DNA of 64,000 nt from Devosia rhodophyticola (lineage in GTDB: Bacteria > Pseudomonadota > Alphaproteobacteria > Rhizobiales > Devosiaceae), in contig NZ_CP118247.1 in assembly GCF_028816475.1 (NCBI RefSeq), positions 3,278,001-3,342,000 on the forward strand, written 5' to 3'. The translations under genes were made by a program, and so were the position numbers. Under the pieces are notes generated by a model. It ran no database searches, was not told the DNA's origin, and saw only the letters and a list, made by a program, of their open reading frames with translations. Numbering within the stretch: the first letter of the stretch is position 1; every line of letters starts with the position of its first letter. Positions 37,888-49,669 of the stretch are shown piece after piece.

Positions 37888-38960
37888 AATGCCAACGCAC
37901 CATCGAATGATACCGCTTCGCCGGTCCGTTCGGTCAGTTTGCCAACGATCGTAGCGGTTTCACCCGCAGCCGTCAGTTGATTGGCCAATTCGGGTGCATC
38001 TTCGGGCGCAACAGCAATCAACATGCCGACACCGCAATTAAAGGTGCGCAACATCTCGCGTTGGCTCATGCCGCCGCTGCGCGACAGCCAACCAAATACC
38101 TTGGGCACGACAATCGCACCGAGATCAACATGAGCCGCAAGGTGGTCGGGCAGGACGCGCGGAATGTTGTCAATGAAACCGCCGCCGGTAATATGGGCCA
38201 ATGCTTTGATGGACAGCCCCGATTTTAGCGCCGCCAGGAGCGGTTTGACGTATATCCGCGTTGGCGTCAGCAAGGCTTCGGACAGTGACTGGCCAGCAGA
38301 GAATGGTGCGTCCATGAACCAGTCGACGCCGGAAACTTCGACAATTTTGCGGACTAGCGAATATCCGTTGGAGTGGACGCCCGACGACGTCAGCGCCACG
38401 AGCACGTCGCCAGCAGCAATGTCCTTGCGCGGCAAAAGTGTTCCGCGTTCGGCAGCGCCAACAGAAAAACCCGCAAGATCGTAATCCTTGCCATGATACA
38501 TACCCGGCATTTCTGCCGTTTCGCCGCCAATAAGAGCGCATCCGGCCTGTCGGCAGCCTTCGGCTATGCCCTCAACAATCGATGTCGCCTGTTCCACATC
38601 GAGGTGACCGGTTGCCAGATAATCGAGGAAAAACAGGGGTTCGGCACCCTGAACGATGATATCGTTTACACACATGGCAACGAGGTCGATGCCGATCGTG
38701 TGATGCCGACCGGTTTCGATGGCGATCTTGAGTTTGGTGCCGACGCCGTCATTGGCGGCAACCAGCACAGGATCAGTAAAACCCGCGGCTTTCAGGTCGA
38801 ACAGGCCGCCGAAGCCGCCGATTTCCCCATCGGCACCGGACCGCCGTGTCGAGCGAACGGCTGGTTTGATTGCTTCAACCAGCGCATTGCCAGCATCAAT
38901 GTCAACACCAGCCTGCTTGTATGACAGTCCGTTTGGTGGCAGGTTTTGCTTGTCGGACAT
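37884..38960 (-). CDS. purM: Phosphoribosylformylglycinamidine cyclo-ligase
   Basis: A 358-residue AIR synthetase, the fifth step of purine synthesis, and a member of the PurM/SelD ATP-binding superfamily. Motifs include [21 protein letters not shown], the [14 protein letters not shown] loop, and [14 protein letters not shown]. The start at 38960 gives [11 protein letters not shown]; a TTG at 38975 is also in frame. It is translationally coupled to purN, forming the usual purMN operon, and diverges from the AI-2E permease gene. Confidence 0.97.
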   Translation of the reverse strand: MSDKQNLPPNGLSYKQAGVDIDAGNALVEAIKPAVRSTRRSGADGEIGGFGGLFDLKAAGFTDPVLVAANDGVGTKLKIAIETGRHHTIGIDLVAMCVNDIIVQGAEPLFFLDYLATGHLDVEQATSIVEGIAEGCRQAGCALIGGETAEMPGMYHGKDYDLAGFSVGAAERGTLLPRKDIAAGDVLVALTSSGVHSNGYSLVRKIVEVSGVDWFMDAPFSAGQSLSEALLTPTRIYVKPLLAALKSGLSIKALAHITGGGFIDNIPRVLPDHLAAHVDLGAIVVPKVFGWLSRSGGMSQREMLRTFNCGVGMLIAVAPEDAPELANQLTAAGETATIVGKLTERTGEAVSFDGALAL

Positions 38961-39093
38961 GGGCCTCAGTGCCAATTTTTGGAAAATTCGGGTTTGTGGG
39001 CATCGGGAGCACCTAAGCAGTTGAACTTTACAGTGCCGACCGATAACAGGCTGATAGCTTTTCCACCATTGTGACGCAAGGGTCGCCCACCGT

Positions 39094-40179
39094 ATGACAT
39101 TGCGAAATCAAGTGTTGATCTGGATAGCGTTCCTCGTTGCATTGAGCCTGTTGGTTTGGCTGTTCAGAGGCATCCTGTTGCCGTTCGTGGTTGGCGCTGC
39201 GCTCGCCTACCTGCTTAATCCGCTGGTCAACCAGATGCAGCGCTGGCATTTTAGCCGCGGTTGGGCGACGGCCGTCGTGTTGCTCACTGTCATCACCGTA
39301 GTGCTTGGCCTGTTTTTCATGCTGGTGCCGCTGGTCGGGCAGCAGGTGGTGGGACTGGTGCAGCGATTGCCAGGATATGCGGCAGATCTCCAGGCATTGG
39401 CGCGACGTTGGGCGCCCGAACTTAATCAATGGCTGGGCCCTGAAAGAGCCGCCCAGGTCGAAGCGACCGTTACCGATCTGTTGGGCCGCATGGTCGGCAT
39501 TGTTGCTGTGGTTTCTGGCGAAATTGTCTCCAGTGGAATGACTGTGCTTAGCGCCATCGGCTTTGCAATCTTCACGCCGGTCGTGGCGTTTTATCTGCTG
39601 CTGGACTGGGAAGGCATGGTCCGGGGGTTGCAGGGGCTTTTGCCACGCGATCATCGTAGCGAGATCAACGACATTCTGGGCGACATCAACAGCTCGATGG
39701 CCGGGGTGATCAGAGGGCAGGGCGGCGTCGTATTGATCGACATGGCCTATTATGCCACCGCTTTAAGCCTTGTCGGGTTGAACTTCGGTCTGGCAATCGG
39801 ATTGATCGCCGGATTTCTCAGTTTTGTGCCGTTCCTCGGGTTTACGCTCGGGTTCGGTTTGTCCATGGGCATCGCATTTGTGCAATTCGGTGATAATTGG
39901 GTGCTGATTGCTGTAGTTTTTGCGATCTACATGATTGGCCAGTTCATCGAGGGCAATGTACTTTATCCCAAACTGGTCGGGTCGAGCATCAATATCAATC
40001 CGGTCTGGCTGATGTTTGCCTTGTTGGCTTTTGGGGCACTGTTTGGATTTGTCGGTCTGCTGCTCGCAGTTCCGCTGGCGGCCATCGGTGCTGTGCTAAT
40101 CAGATTTGGCGTTGCAAAATACAAGGCGAGCACACTTTATCTCGGTCATAATGGTGGCTCTGGCGGCGATCCGGTATAA
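39094..40179 (+). CDS. AI-2E family transporter
   Basis: A 361-residue inner-membrane protein of the AI-2E (PerM/TqsA) family, with about seven to eight hydrophobic segments. The [15 protein letters not shown] motif near residue 30 and [15 protein letters not shown] near residue 290 are typical. Members export small molecules or ions, and the substrate here is unknown. The gene is ten bases upstream of hdaA, an arrangement that recurs beside purMN in alphaproteobacteria as I recall. There is no sign of a quorum-sensing role in the window. Confidence 0.9.
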   Translation: MTLRNQVLIWIAFLVALSLLVWLFRGILLPFVVGAALAYLLNPLVNQMQRWHFSRGWATAVVLLTVITVVLGLFFMLVPLVGQQVVGLVQRLPGYAADLQALARRWAPELNQWLGPERAAQVEATVTDLLGRMVGIVAVVSGEIVSSGMTVLSAIGFAIFTPVVAFYLLLDWEGMVRGLQGLLPRDHRSEINDILGDINSSMAGVIRGQGGVVLIDMAYYATALSLVGLNFGLAIGLIAGFLSFVPFLGFTLGFGLSMGIAFVQFGDNWVLIAVVFAIYMIGQFIEGNVLYPKLVGSSININPVWLMFALLAFGALFGFVGLLLAVPLAAIGAVLIRFGVAKYKASTLYLGHNGGSGGDPV

Positions 40180-40188
40180 GATCGTGTC

Positions 40189-40926
40189 ATGATATCGAGC
40201 GAAAGACCGCTGGTTGGTTCACGTGGGCAAATGGCGCTGGAATTGGGCCATACCCCTGCGCTGGCAATGTCTGACTTTCTGGTGGGTGATGGCAACAGGC
40301 TCGCCTATCGTCGGATCCTGGACTTTCCCGGTTGGGGCGACCCGTTCACAGTTGTTGTCGGTCCGCCGAAGTCAGGCAAGTCCCATTTAGCGCGGATATT
40401 CGCTGACCGCAGCGGTGCGGTGCCCGCCAGCCCCGATGAACTGGAAGGATTGGCTCGGTCGGGTGGAGATCATCCCTTGGTAATCGAGGACATTGATAGT
40501 GGAAAGTACGAGGAAACGTCGCTGTTTCACTTGTTAAACCAATCGCTGCGTGATCAACGGCCTCTGCTGATGACTGCCCGTTCAGAGGTCACCAAATGGC
40601 CATTTCAAACCAACGATGTGTTGTCACGCGCGCGGCGGGCTGTGGTGTTCAATGTTTCTATCACCGATGACATTCAATTGTCACAGATGTTGGTGAAACT
40701 GTTCGCTGACCGTCAAGTGAAGGTTGATCCCCGAATCGTGGGCTATGTCGTGGCGCGGATGGAGCGTTCGACCGAAGAAGTAGCCAAGCTCGTAGACTTG
40801 ATGGATCGGCTGGCCCTTGCAGAAAAAAGTGCGATAACGCGCGGCATTGCCGCCGCAGCGCTTGAGCGTCGGCAGAGCGAGCGCGGCGAGTCGTTTCGCG
40901 ATATTGAAGGTGAAAGTGATGAATGA
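40189..40926 (+). CDS. hdaA: HdaA, DnaA-related regulatory inactivator
   Basis: A 245-residue AAA+ protein related to the central domain of DnaA. Its N-terminus has QMALEL (14-19), a clamp-binding motif of the kind used by Hda to dock on the replication sliding clamp. Walker A is GPPKSGKSH (58-66), and Walker B is VIEDIDSG near 98. It lacks the DnaA DNA-binding domain. Together with the clamp, HdaA stimulates ATP hydrolysis by DnaA after initiation and so prevents re-replication. It lies between AI-2E and ppk, with an eight-base overlap with ppk. Confidence 0.92.
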   Translation: MISSERPLVGSRGQMALELGHTPALAMSDFLVGDGNRLAYRRILDFPGWGDPFTVVVGPPKSGKSHLARIFADRSGAVPASPDELEGLARSGGDHPLVIEDIDSGKYEETSLFHLLNQSLRDQRPLLMTARSEVTKWPFQTNDVLSRARRAVVFNVSITDDIQLSQMLVKLFADRQVKVDPRIVGYVVARMERSTEEVAKLVDLMDRLALAEKSAITRGIAAAALERRQSERGESFRDIEGESDE

Positions 40927-43090
40927 AATGAGCGAGCTGAGCGAGTCTGAAGTCGCCGGACCTGATGTCCAGGCGCTGCGCTCCAGTCCGGCCCGCTTTG
41001 TCAATCGGGAAGTCAGTTGGCTCCAGTTCAACATGCGCGTGCTGGAAGAGGCCAGCAACGAGGCCCACCCATTGCTTGAACGGCTGCGGTTTGTTTCCAT
41101 CTCGGCAAATAACCTCGACGAATTTTACATGGTGCGCGTTGCAGGTCTTAAGGGACAGATGCGGGCGGGCCTAACAAAACTGAGTGCTGACGGTCTGACG
41201 CCAACCGAACAAATCGATGAAATTGCGACCCTTGCCCAACATTTGCAGCTTGAGCAGCAGGACCAGTGGCAGACGGTCAGGGAAGCACTGTTCGAACAGA
41301 ATGTTGTCATTCACGAAGCCGATGATCTGGGTGCCGAGCAAGTTGAGTACCTGCAAAAACTGTTTCGCGAAGAAATATTCCCCGTACTGACGCCGATTGC
41401 GGTCGATCCGGCGCATCCATTTCCGTTTATTCCCAATCTGGGTTTGGCGTTGGCATTTGAATTGAGCCGCCCCGATGGCGACACGCCGTTGACCGCGTTG
41501 GTTCGCCTGCCAAGCAATCTTGATCGCTTCATTAATTTGCCGACCAGTCTGGCGTCAGAGGGGCGCTCTGAAGTCGTCACCATTGATACGCTGGTGAAAA
41601 TATTCTTTCATAAAATGTTTCCCGGCCATGAAGTGGTCGGCTCAGGCGCGTTTCGGGTTATTCGAGACAGTGAAATTGAAATCGATGATGAGGCCGCCGA
41701 TCTCGTTGTCGAATTTGAAAGCGCTCTGCGCCAGCGGCGACGCGGACAGGTTATCCGCCTCGAGGTGGAAAGCTCGATGCCACGAGCGCTCAAGCGCCAG
41801 ATCAGCGAGAAGTTGAGCGTCAAGGATGGCGATATTTTTGAAGTACAGGGATTTCTGGGTTTATCCGATGCCCGCAAAATCTGCGACATCGACCGCCCCG
41901 ACCTGAAATTTCCGCCGTACCACGCGCGCTTTCCTGAACGTATTCGGGATCATAATGGCGATTGCTTCGCGGCAATCCGCGCCAAGGACATTTTGGTGCA
42001 CCACCCATTTGAAACGTTTGACGTCGTGGCCCAGTTCCTGATGCAGGCAGCGCGCGACCCCGATGTTGTGGCCATCAAGCAGACACTTTATCGAACGTCA
42101 GCCGACAGCCCAATCATCAAAGCGCTGGTGATGGCGGCTGAAGCTGGCAAGTCAGTGACGTGTCTGGTTGAACTCAAGGCCCGGTTTGACGAAGAAGCCA
42201 ACATTCGCTGGGCGCGCGATCTGGAACGAGCCGGGGCGCAAGTTGTTTTCGGATTTATTGAGCTCAAGACCCATGCCAAGCTCAGCCAGATCGTACGGCG
42301 CGAAAAGGGCAAGCTGGTAAGTTATTGTCACATTGGGACGGGAAACTATCACCCGATAACGGCTAAGATTTACACTGATCTAAGCTATTTCACAATTGAT
42401 CCGGCGATAACCAGGGATGTCGCCCGCGTTTTCAATTTCATTACTGGCTATGCCCGTCCTACCGAACTCGAGACCATCGCGGTCTCACCGGTTAATCTAC
42501 GCGATACGCTGATCGCGAATATCGAGCGGGAAGCCGCCTCCGCCAAGGACGGACGGCCTGCCTGGATCCTGTTGAAAATGAACTCACTCGTCGATCCGCT
42601 TTTGATTGATGCGCTTTATGACGCGAGCCAAGCGGGCGTCAAAGTCGATCTGATCGTTCGGGGGATATGCTGCCTTCGGCCTGGAATACCCGGATTTTCG
42701 GACAATATTCGGGTTAAGTCGGTGGTTGGGCGGTTTCTTGAGCACAGCCGGATCTATTGCTTTGGCAATGGTGAGGATATGCTCTCGCCGCGCGCTAAGG
42801 TCTATATTTCCTCAGCTGACCTTATGGGACGAAATCTGGACGGACGGGTCGAAGTGATGGTACCAATCCTGAATTCGACGGTGCACAAGCAGATTCTTGA
42901 TCGCATTCTCGGTGCCTATTTGCGTGACAACCAGCAGAGCTGGGAAGTGTTGCCGGATGGCAGTTCGCATCGTGTGCGCACGCTGGATGGTGAGGAGCCT
43001 TTCAACGCACATGATTACTTCATGACCAACCCCTCTCTGTCGGGGCGCGGACGCGCTGGTGCCGGGGAGGGCGACGAGGGCATCGATTGA
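40919..43090 (+). CDS. ppk: Polyphosphate kinase 1
   Basis: A 723-residue PPK1 that makes polyphosphate from ATP. The N domain opens [19 protein letters not shown], and the catalytic C1/C2 domains hold [26 protein letters not shown] and [11 protein letters not shown] with the conserved histidines. The start at 40919 overlaps the hdaA stop and follows AAGGTGA. The frame extends upstream to 40847 without a better site. ppx follows with overlapping stop and start (TTGA), so synthesis and breakdown of polyphosphate are encoded together. Confidence 0.97.
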   Translation: MNEMSELSESEVAGPDVQALRSSPARFVNREVSWLQFNMRVLEEASNEAHPLLERLRFVSISANNLDEFYMVRVAGLKGQMRAGLTKLSADGLTPTEQIDEIATLAQHLQLEQQDQWQTVREALFEQNVVIHEADDLGAEQVEYLQKLFREEIFPVLTPIAVDPAHPFPFIPNLGLALAFELSRPDGDTPLTALVRLPSNLDRFINLPTSLASEGRSEVVTIDTLVKIFFHKMFPGHEVVGSGAFRVIRDSEIEIDDEAADLVVEFESALRQRRRGQVIRLEVESSMPRALKRQISEKLSVKDGDIFEVQGFLGLSDARKICDIDRPDLKFPPYHARFPERIRDHNGDCFAAIRAKDILVHHPFETFDVVAQFLMQAARDPDVVAIKQTLYRTSADSPIIKALVMAAEAGKSVTCLVELKARFDEEANIRWARDLERAGAQVVFGFIELKTHAKLSQIVRREKGKLVSYCHIGTGNYHPITAKIYTDLSYFTIDPAITRDVARVFNFITGYARPTELETIAVSPVNLRDTLIANIEREAASAKDGRPAWILLKMNSLVDPLLIDALYDASQAGVKVDLIVRGICCLRPGIPGFSDNIRVKSVVGRFLEHSRIYCFGNGEDMLSPRAKVYISSADLMGRNLDGRVEVMVPILNSTVHKQILDRILGAYLRDNQQSWEVLPDGSSHRVRTLDGEEPFNAHDYFMTNPSLSGRGRAGAGEGDEGID

Positions 43091-44622
43091 ACCAGTTCTG
43101 GGGCGTAGACGCTGATCCCACTGCACAGGGACGGATCAAGGGCGCAAAACCTGTTGCCGTGCTCGATATCGGCTCCAACTCCGTTCGACTTGTGGTTTAT
43201 GAGCGGCATGCCCGATCCCTTACTCCTTTATACAATGAGAAGGCTGCCTGTGCCCTGGGGCGTGGCATGGCCTCCAGCGGTCGGCTGGCTGACGACAATA
43301 TGGAGCGGGCGCTTGTCGCCATAAAACGCTTCGCGCTGGTGGTGCGATTGATGCGCGTCGGCAAGGTCCACATTCTGGCAACATCAGCGGTCAGGGAGGC
43401 AACGAACCGCACGGAGTTTGTTTCAGCCGTCGAAGAAGTCATGGGCAGCCCGGTCAACGTGCTCAGCGGCGAACAGGAGGCACATTTCGCAGCGCTTGGC
43501 GTCGTTGCAGGCATCCCGGATTTCTTCGGCCTCATCGGCGATCTGGGCGGCGGAAGCCTTGAACTTTCAACCATTGCAGATCGAACAGATACCAATGGAG
43601 AAACCCATGAACTCGGCGTCATTCGCTTGCAGGACGATAGCGACGGGTCGCCGAGCAAGGCAGCCAATATTGTTCGGGACCGACTGAAAAACTCCAAACT
43701 TGATTTGGAAAATGTCGGCCGCACGTTCTGCGCAATTGGTGGCACATGGCGGTCGCTGGCCAAGCTGCATCAGGTTTTGCGCGATTATCCCTTGCATATG
43801 GTTCAGCATTATTCGGTCTCCGCGAGCGATATGAAATCGCTTTGTGCCGAAATCATAGATGGTGGAAAGTCTTATACCGGCTCGGAAAATGTCAGCTCCT
43901 CGCGCCGTGATCTGGTTCCGTATGGAGCCGCCGTGATGGGCGAACTGCTCAAGGCTGGCAAATTCGACAATGTGGTTTTCTCGGCCCTTGGTGTTCGTGA
44001 GGGGTATTTGTTCGGCATGCTGGACAAGCGCGAACAGGCGGTCGACCCGCTAATCCAGGCCTCTGAAGAACTGTCGGTGCTGCGTTCGCGTTCACCAGCC
44101 CACGCCGATGATCTGATGACGTTCACCAGTCAGTTTTTCCTGGCGACGGGATTGAAGGAAAACGATGCGATGCGACGGCTCCGCGAGGTGGCTTGCCTAC
44201 TAGCGGATTTGGGATGGCGGGCACATCCTGACTATCGCGGCCCCCAGAGCGTGGACGCCATTGCCTACGGATCGCTTATTGGCATTGACCATCCGGGACG
44301 GGCTTTTCTCGCGCAGGCCATCGCGGTGCGCTATGGCGGGATAAAGAACAAGGTTACCGCCGGACCATTGCAGGATTTGGCGGGCGCCGAGGGCAACGCA
44401 AGAGCCCGGTTGATTGGTGCGCTATTCCGCGTTGCCTATCCAATGTCAGCGGCCATGCCCGGCATTTTGCCACGCATCAATTTTGAGGTGCATGACGGCG
44501 CTTTGGTCCTGTTGCTGCCAGCGGACCTGTTGTTTCTTGATGGCGAACACCTGCGCAGCCGCCTGGATCAGTTTGGTGGCGTAGCCGGTTTCAAGCAGAC
44601 GTCCATTCAGGTCGCTGTCTAA
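43087..44622 (+). CDS. ppx: Exopolyphosphatase, Ppx/GppA family
   Basis: A 511-residue ASKHA-fold phosphatase that shortens polyphosphate and may hydrolyse pppGpp. The [13 protein letters not shown] and [10 protein letters not shown] motifs and the following [12 protein letters not shown] segment are typical. A C-terminal HD-like domain is present from about 320. The TTG start at 43087 overlaps the ppk stop; no ATG or GTG gives a better N-terminus. The end converges with rnd, and a NotI-type palindrome lies between the stops. Confidence 0.93.
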   Translation: MNQFWGVDADPTAQGRIKGAKPVAVLDIGSNSVRLVVYERHARSLTPLYNEKAACALGRGMASSGRLADDNMERALVAIKRFALVVRLMRVGKVHILATSAVREATNRTEFVSAVEEVMGSPVNVLSGEQEAHFAALGVVAGIPDFFGLIGDLGGGSLELSTIADRTDTNGETHELGVIRLQDDSDGSPSKAANIVRDRLKNSKLDLENVGRTFCAIGGTWRSLAKLHQVLRDYPLHMVQHYSVSASDMKSLCAEIIDGGKSYTGSENVSSSRRDLVPYGAAVMGELLKAGKFDNVVFSALGVREGYLFGMLDKREQAVDPLIQASEELSVLRSRSPAHADDLMTFTSQFFLATGLKENDAMRRLREVACLLADLGWRAHPDYRGPQSVDAIAYGSLIGIDHPGRAFLAQAIAVRYGGIKNKVTAGPLQDLAGAEGNARARLIGALFRVAYPMSAAMPGILPRINFEVHDGALVLLLPADLLFLDGEHLRSRLDQFGGVAGFKQTSIQVAV

Positions 44623-44628
44623 AAATTT

Positions 44629-44650
44629 GCGGCCGCTACTCGGCGGCCGC
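44629..44650. terminator. GC-rich hairpin between ppx and rnd
   Basis: Two copies of GCGGCCGC, each self-complementary, are separated by six bases and can fold into a hairpin that includes the rnd stop codon. On the minus strand it is followed by AAATTTTTA, so it may end rnd. The T run is offset from the stem, so the call is weak. Confidence 0.4.
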
Positions 44651-45805
44651 GTCTGACTCGACCTGAAATTCCACAATTCCCTTGCGCGTCGCCACAAGGC
44701 CAATACGACCATGTTTGATATCCAAGGCCTTTTCACCGAATAACTTTCGACGCCATCCCCGAAGCGGCGCAACGTCCGCCTCATCGTCGAGAACCAGTGC
44801 ATCAATGTCATCAGAAGTCGCGATGATACGCGCGGCAACGCCATTCTGTTCAGCTACCGATTTGAGCAAGACGCGAACCAGATCGCCAATGGCACCCTTC
44901 GGCGAGGGACCGCGATAACGCTCGGGAAGTTTTGGCAAGTCGGCTTTGCTTATTTCCTCGACGGGCTTGAGCAGGGCAATAATTTCGCCTGCTGCCGCGC
45001 TTCTGCCAAAACCGCGCGGGACAGCCCGCAGTCGCTCAAAAGCCTCTGGCTTCAGCGGACGCTGCATCGCCAGTTCGAACAGTACGTCGTCCTTGAGAAT
45101 GCGACTGCGGGGCTGATCGCTATCCTGGGCGCGCTTTTCGCGCCAGGCGGCAAGCACTTTGAGCGCCGCCAGATCGCGGGGACGATTAATCTTGAGTTTC
45201 AGCCGTTCCCAGGCGCGATCGGGCTGTACGACGTAGGTATCAATACTTCGCAATACCGTTAGTTCATCGTCGACCCAACCGGCGCGGCGCGTGGCTGCGA
45301 CCTGCTTGGTAAGTTCACGATAGACGTCGCGAAGATGGGTGACGTCGGCCGCAGCATAGAGCCGCTGCTTTTCAGAAAGCGGGCGAGCGGACCAATCGGT
45401 AAACCGGGACGACTTATCAAGCTCAACTGCGGTTATGGCGCGTACCAGATTGTCATAGGAGACGCTATCACCGAAGCCGCAAACGCTGGCCGCAACCTGG
45501 GTGTCGAAGATATTGAGCGGAACCTTGCCGGTCAGCTTTACGAAGATTTCGATGTCCTGACGGGCGGCGTGGAATACCTTGGTGACGTCTGGATTGGCCA
45601 GCAGCGCAAAGAATGAGCTAAGATCGAGGGAAACTGCCAGCGGATCAATCAAGACCACTTCGTCGTCAGTGGCGGCCTGGATCAGGCATAGCTTGGGCCA
45701 ATAGGTGGTTTCTCGCAAAAATTCTGTATCAACTGTTACGAAATCAAATTTGGCGGCGCGGTCGCAAAATGCTTCAAGCGCATCGGTCGTTGTCATCAAT
45801 TCCAT
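44636..45805 (-). CDS. rnd: Ribonuclease D
   Basis: A 389-residue 3'-5' exoribonuclease that trims tRNA precursors. The DEDDy exonuclease residues appear in VDTEFLRE (about residues 24-32), FHAARQDIEIF and YAAADVTHLRDVY. One HRDC domain follows at about 210-290, and a second, weaker one near the C-terminus. The length is normal for the family. It diverges from aspS with about 200 bases between the starts. Confidence 0.95.
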   Translation of the reverse strand: MELMTTTDALEAFCDRAAKFDFVTVDTEFLRETTYWPKLCLIQAATDDEVVLIDPLAVSLDLSSFFALLANPDVTKVFHAARQDIEIFVKLTGKVPLNIFDTQVAASVCGFGDSVSYDNLVRAITAVELDKSSRFTDWSARPLSEKQRLYAAADVTHLRDVYRELTKQVAATRRAGWVDDELTVLRSIDTYVVQPDRAWERLKLKINRPRDLAALKVLAAWREKRAQDSDQPRSRILKDDVLFELAMQRPLKPEAFERLRAVPRGFGRSAAAGEIIALLKPVEEISKADLPKLPERYRGPSPKGAIGDLVRVLLKSVAEQNGVAARIIATSDDIDALVLDDEADVAPLRGWRRKLFGEKALDIKHGRIGLVATRKGIVEFQVESDAAAE

Positions 45806-46006
45806 GCGGGCGTCCGTCCCAATTCTTTCTCAACTGTTACTATCAGGTGAAGCTCAATCACTCCAGAAGGGATTTGTTAAGGAATGTGAGTTGGTTAGAG
45901 TCTTTTCCATGAAAAGGGTAGCCAAACGGGCGGCAATGCTTGACAAGCTGGGCCGCTCATGCGTTTTTCCCGCCCAAACTATCGGCCAATATTGAACGGT
46001 TCCGCA

Positions 46007-47782
46007 ATGACAAATCATCCATATCGTTCCCACACCTGCGCGGCCCTGAGCGCTGAAAATGCTGGGGAAACTGTGCGGCTTAGTGGCTGGGTGCATCGCA
46101 TTCGCGACCACGGCGGCCTGCTGTTTATGGATCTGCGCGACCACTACGGCATGACCCAGTGTGTCATCGATCCAGATTCTCCGGCATTCAAGGAGGCCGA
46201 GAAGGTTCGCGCAGAATGGGTCATCAAGATCGACGGCGAGGTCAAGGCGCGGGCCGATGATGCGGTCAATCCCAATCTGCCGACGGGGGCGATTGAAGTT
46301 TACGTTCGTTCGCTGGAAGTTTTGGGATCGGCCATCGAATTGCCGCTGCCAGTGTTCGGCGAGCAGGATTATCCAGAGGATGTGCGCTTAAAGTTTCGCT
46401 TTCTCGACCTTCGTCGTGAACGGCTTCACCGCAATATCGTTACCCGATCGAAGGTAATTTCTTCGCTGCGCAATCGAATGACTGAGCGTGGGTTCATGGA
46501 ATATCAGACCCCGATGCTGACGGCGTCGAGCCCGGAAGGCGCGCGCGATTTTCTGGTGCCGTCGCGTGTTCATCCTGGCAAGTTTTATGCGCTGCCGCAG
46601 TCACCTCAGTTGTTCAAACAACTGCTGATGATTGCAGGTTTTGACCGTTACTTTCAGATTGCCACCTGTTTCCGTGACGAAGACGGTCGGGCGGACCGCG
46701 CCGCAGAATTCACCCAGCTCGATATTGAGATGAGTTTTGTTGAGCAGGAAGATGTCTTTCAGGCCATCGAACCCGTGTTGCGCGGAATTTTCGAGGAGTT
46801 TGGCAACGGGTGGCGTGTGACGCAGGATTTCCCGCGCATTCCCTATCTCGATGCGATCCGGAAATACGGCACGGACAAGCCCGATCTCCGCAATCCCATC
46901 GAGATGCAGGCCGTTACTGAGCATTTCGCGGGTTCGGGTTTCAAGATTTTTGCCGGGCAGATTGCCAATGATCCAAAGGTCGAGGTATGGGCGATCCCCG
47001 CGCCAACTGGCGGAAGCCGGGCATTTTGTGATCGCATGAATGCCTGGGCGCAGGGCGAGGGTCAGCCTGGGCTCGGCTATATCTTCTTTAAGGAGGGGGC
47101 CGGGTCTGGACCAATCGCCAAAAACATTGGCGAGGAACGGACTGCAGCAATCAAGGCACAGCTTAATCTTTCTGATGGCGACGCCGTATTCTTTGTCTGT
47201 GGCCGACCAGACAAGTTCTACAAGTTTGCCGGTGACGCGCGCACCAAAGCGGGCCAGGACTTGAACCTTCTGGATCTGGAACAGTTCGCGTTCTGCTGGA
47301 TTGTTGATTTCCCAATGTTTGAGTGGCTTGAGGAAGAGAAGAAGGTGGACTTCTCTCACAATCCATTCTCGATGCCTCAAGGTGGTTTGGAAGCATTGGA
47401 AAGTCAGGATCCACTCACAATTAAGGCTTATCAGTACGACTCGGTTTGCAATGGATATGAGTTGAGTTCAGGCGCGATCCGTAATCATCGTCCCGATATC
47501 ATGCGGAAGGCGTTCGAAATCGCTGGCTATGAAGAATCGCAACTCGAAGAGCAGTTCGGCGGCATGTTGCGGGCTCTTCAGTACGGGGCACCGCCGCATG
47601 GTGGCATTGCCCCCGGTGTTGATCGCATTGTGATGCTGTTGACCCATGAGCAGAACCTGCGCGAAGTTACGGCGTTCCCCATGAACCAGCAGGCAGAAGA
47701 CCTGTTGATGGGAGCGCCGACGCCAGCTTCGGCGCGTCAGCTTCGCGAATTGCACATCCGGCCAAACGTGCAAGACAAGTAG
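46007..47782 (+). CDS. aspS: Aspartate--tRNA ligase
   Basis: Class IIb synthetase of 591 residues with an N-terminal OB-fold ([18 protein letters not shown]), motif 2 ([18 protein letters not shown]), motif 3 (GVDRIVMLL) and the bacterial GAD insertion (about 300-420). The start at 46007 matches the usual N-terminus ([14 protein letters not shown]); the ATG at 45959 is unlikely. Many alphaproteobacteria use AspRS to charge both tRNA-Asp and tRNA-Asn with help from GatCAB; whether that holds here cannot be decided. A strong terminator follows. Confidence 0.96.
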   Translation: MTNHPYRSHTCAALSAENAGETVRLSGWVHRIRDHGGLLFMDLRDHYGMTQCVIDPDSPAFKEAEKVRAEWVIKIDGEVKARADDAVNPNLPTGAIEVYVRSLEVLGSAIELPLPVFGEQDYPEDVRLKFRFLDLRRERLHRNIVTRSKVISSLRNRMTERGFMEYQTPMLTASSPEGARDFLVPSRVHPGKFYALPQSPQLFKQLLMIAGFDRYFQIATCFRDEDGRADRAAEFTQLDIEMSFVEQEDVFQAIEPVLRGIFEEFGNGWRVTQDFPRIPYLDAIRKYGTDKPDLRNPIEMQAVTEHFAGSGFKIFAGQIANDPKVEVWAIPAPTGGSRAFCDRMNAWAQGEGQPGLGYIFFKEGAGSGPIAKNIGEERTAAIKAQLNLSDGDAVFFVCGRPDKFYKFAGDARTKAGQDLNLLDLEQFAFCWIVDFPMFEWLEEEKKVDFSHNPFSMPQGGLEALESQDPLTIKAYQYDSVCNGYELSSGAIRNHRPDIMRKAFEIAGYEESQLEEQFGGMLRALQYGAPPHGGIAPGVDRIVMLLTHEQNLREVTAFPMNQQAEDLLMGAPTPASARQLRELHIRPNVQDK

Positions 47783-47806
47783 CGCTCCTTCAAAAGCGAT
47801 AGTTTG

Positions 47807-47845
47807 CAAAGGGCAGGGCATTGGTCTCCTGCCCTTTGTTGTTTT
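47807..47845 (+). terminator. Terminator after aspS
   Basis: An 11-pair stem, CAAAGGGCAGG and CCTGCCCTTTG, with a ten-base loop, is followed by TTGTTTT. Confidence 0.8.
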
Positions 47846-47916
47846 GGGCGTTTCCCACGTTCGGAGATGCTTAACTAGCATTAACAGTCCATTAAAGGCT
47901 GACTGCTACTCAATGA

Positions 47917-49548
47917 GTGCAGTTTAAGATTTTGTGGATTCGTAGCTTGCAGTGGAGATACTCACATATCCTGATGTTGGTGGGCGCCATTTTGGCGTTC
48001 CTTCCTATATTCGGGGTCGATTATCTGCTCGATAATTACGTCCGCGAACGTGAAAAAAATAATGTTCAGCAGGCGGTTAGTTCGATTACCAGCCAGATCG
48101 AACATGTTGCGGATAGCTCCATAGCCTCGCTACGCACGATAATCGCCGAGAGCCCGTCGCTGTGTACGCCGACCTTCGTTGCCAATGCCCAACGTGAGAT
48201 TGAGGGTAGTCTCAATTTGAAGCAGGTGCTGGTCGAGAATTCAGATGGCGTTCAATATTGTGACGCTTTTGGGCGCCAGGTCGCCTACTCACCAATTTCA
48301 GAAAATCTTCCCATTCCGGGGCACACCGAAACCATTACTGTCGTCAAGCTTGGCGACCTTTCAATGCCCGCACTCAAAATCACACAGACTTTCAGTCAGA
48401 GTAGGCGCATTTCGGTTTTCATGCCGCTGTTAGGGCAGGGTGCTGAGACGTTGAGTAACGATTTGAAGCCTGCCGCCATGGTGCGGGTTGTGTTGACCAA
48501 CGGCACACCGATCTTGACTGTGGGCGATCCTCAGCCGTTTGACCGGAGAAGCACGAGCACCGAGTTCGTATCTGGAGTGTCTTTTGCTGGCGTGTTGCCG
48601 CTCAGAGCCGAGGCCGCCGTGCCATTTGCGATTGTCCGCGCCGGCTATGCCGATCTTGATGTCGGGTTCACGATCATCGCCTGTATCATGAGCGGGAGTT
48701 TTTTGATCCTTGCGTTGAAATATGTGCGCCGATCGAAGGTGCCTGCATTTGATCTTGAGCGCGCCATCGCGCGCGGGGAATTGAAGCCCTATTATCAACC
48801 CGTGATCAATCTCAAGACCGGCGCACTGGAAGGCTGCGAAGTTCTCTGCCGCTGGGAAAAACGCAACGGGGAAGTTGTGCCGCCGGGGGCGTTCATTGAC
48901 TACGCTGAGGTGACTGGCCTGGCCATACCCATGACGCTGTCTCTGATGGAGCAGGTCAAGGTTGATCTCCAGGATGTCTGTCTGCGCATGCCTACAATGA
49001 AGATTGCTATCAATTTGTTCGAGGGTCATTTTAGAGATGGTGCAATCGTCGAGGATGTGGAGGCCATATTTGGCGGAACAAATATTAATTTCCGGCAGTT
49101 GGTTTTTGAAATCACCGAACGCCGCCCGCTAGCGAACTCGACACAGGCGCTCAGTGTTATTTCGGGGTTGCATGCGCTCGGCGCGCGACTTGCGATGGAT
49201 GACGTTGGCACTGGACATTCGAATCTTGAATATATTCAGACACTTGGCGTTGATATCATTAAGATCGACCGAGTTTTCGTAAACATGATTCAGGATGGCA
49301 TCACGCAAGTGCCGGTGCTGGACGGTCTGATTACCATGGCGCAAAAATTGGGCACCGAAGTCGTCGCTGAAGGCGTCGAAACCGAAGCGCAGGCGATCTA
49401 TTTGCGCGCACACGGGGTAACCCAGGCGCAGGGCTTCATTTTTGCGCCAGCCCTAAAGGTTGGGGCGTTCAAAGAGTTGGCTTTGGCGCTTCACGCCACA
49501 CAGGTTCCAAGACAGCGCATTGGCGCGGTGATTGAGCAGGCTGCCTAG
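47917..49548 (+). CDS. CSS-motif EAL-domain cyclic-di-GMP phosphodiesterase
   Basis: A 543-residue membrane protein. Helix 1 (about 17-38) and helix 2 (about 249-270) bracket a periplasmic CSS-type sensor domain with two cysteines, C83 and C115. The C-terminal EAL domain has EVL in place of EAL at 308-310, and the metal and catalytic residues appear intact: INLFEG asparagine, FEITER glutamate, MDDVGTG aspartates, IKIDR lysine, EGVET glutamate and AQGFIF glutamine. In E. coli, CSS-EAL proteins are controlled by disulfide formation in the periplasm, so this one may also read redox state. The GTG at 47917 is the assumed start, with a TTG at 47932 as an alternative. It stands alone. Confidence 0.88.
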   Translation: MQFKILWIRSLQWRYSHILMLVGAILAFLPIFGVDYLLDNYVREREKNNVQQAVSSITSQIEHVADSSIASLRTIIAESPSLCTPTFVANAQREIEGSLNLKQVLVENSDGVQYCDAFGRQVAYSPISENLPIPGHTETITVVKLGDLSMPALKITQTFSQSRRISVFMPLLGQGAETLSNDLKPAAMVRVVLTNGTPILTVGDPQPFDRRSTSTEFVSGVSFAGVLPLRAEAAVPFAIVRAGYADLDVGFTIIACIMSGSFLILALKYVRRSKVPAFDLERAIARGELKPYYQPVINLKTGALEGCEVLCRWEKRNGEVVPPGAFIDYAEVTGLAIPMTLSLMEQVKVDLQDVCLRMPTMKIAINLFEGHFRDGAIVEDVEAIFGGTNINFRQLVFEITERRPLANSTQALSVISGLHALGARLAMDDVGTGHSNLEYIQTLGVDIIKIDRVFVNMIQDGITQVPVLDGLITMAQKLGTEVVAEGVETEAQAIYLRAHGVTQAQGFIFAPALKVGAFKELALALHATQVPRQRIGAVIEQAA

Positions 49549-49669
49549 CTCAAATGCGCACCTATGTGCGACCTACTCTTTATTTCTGAATGATTTGGTG
49601 GCACGAACGGGCTAAATGACGCTGCGAGAATAAGTCGTGGCGCGACGGCAATGGGTGGAGGATAAATCT

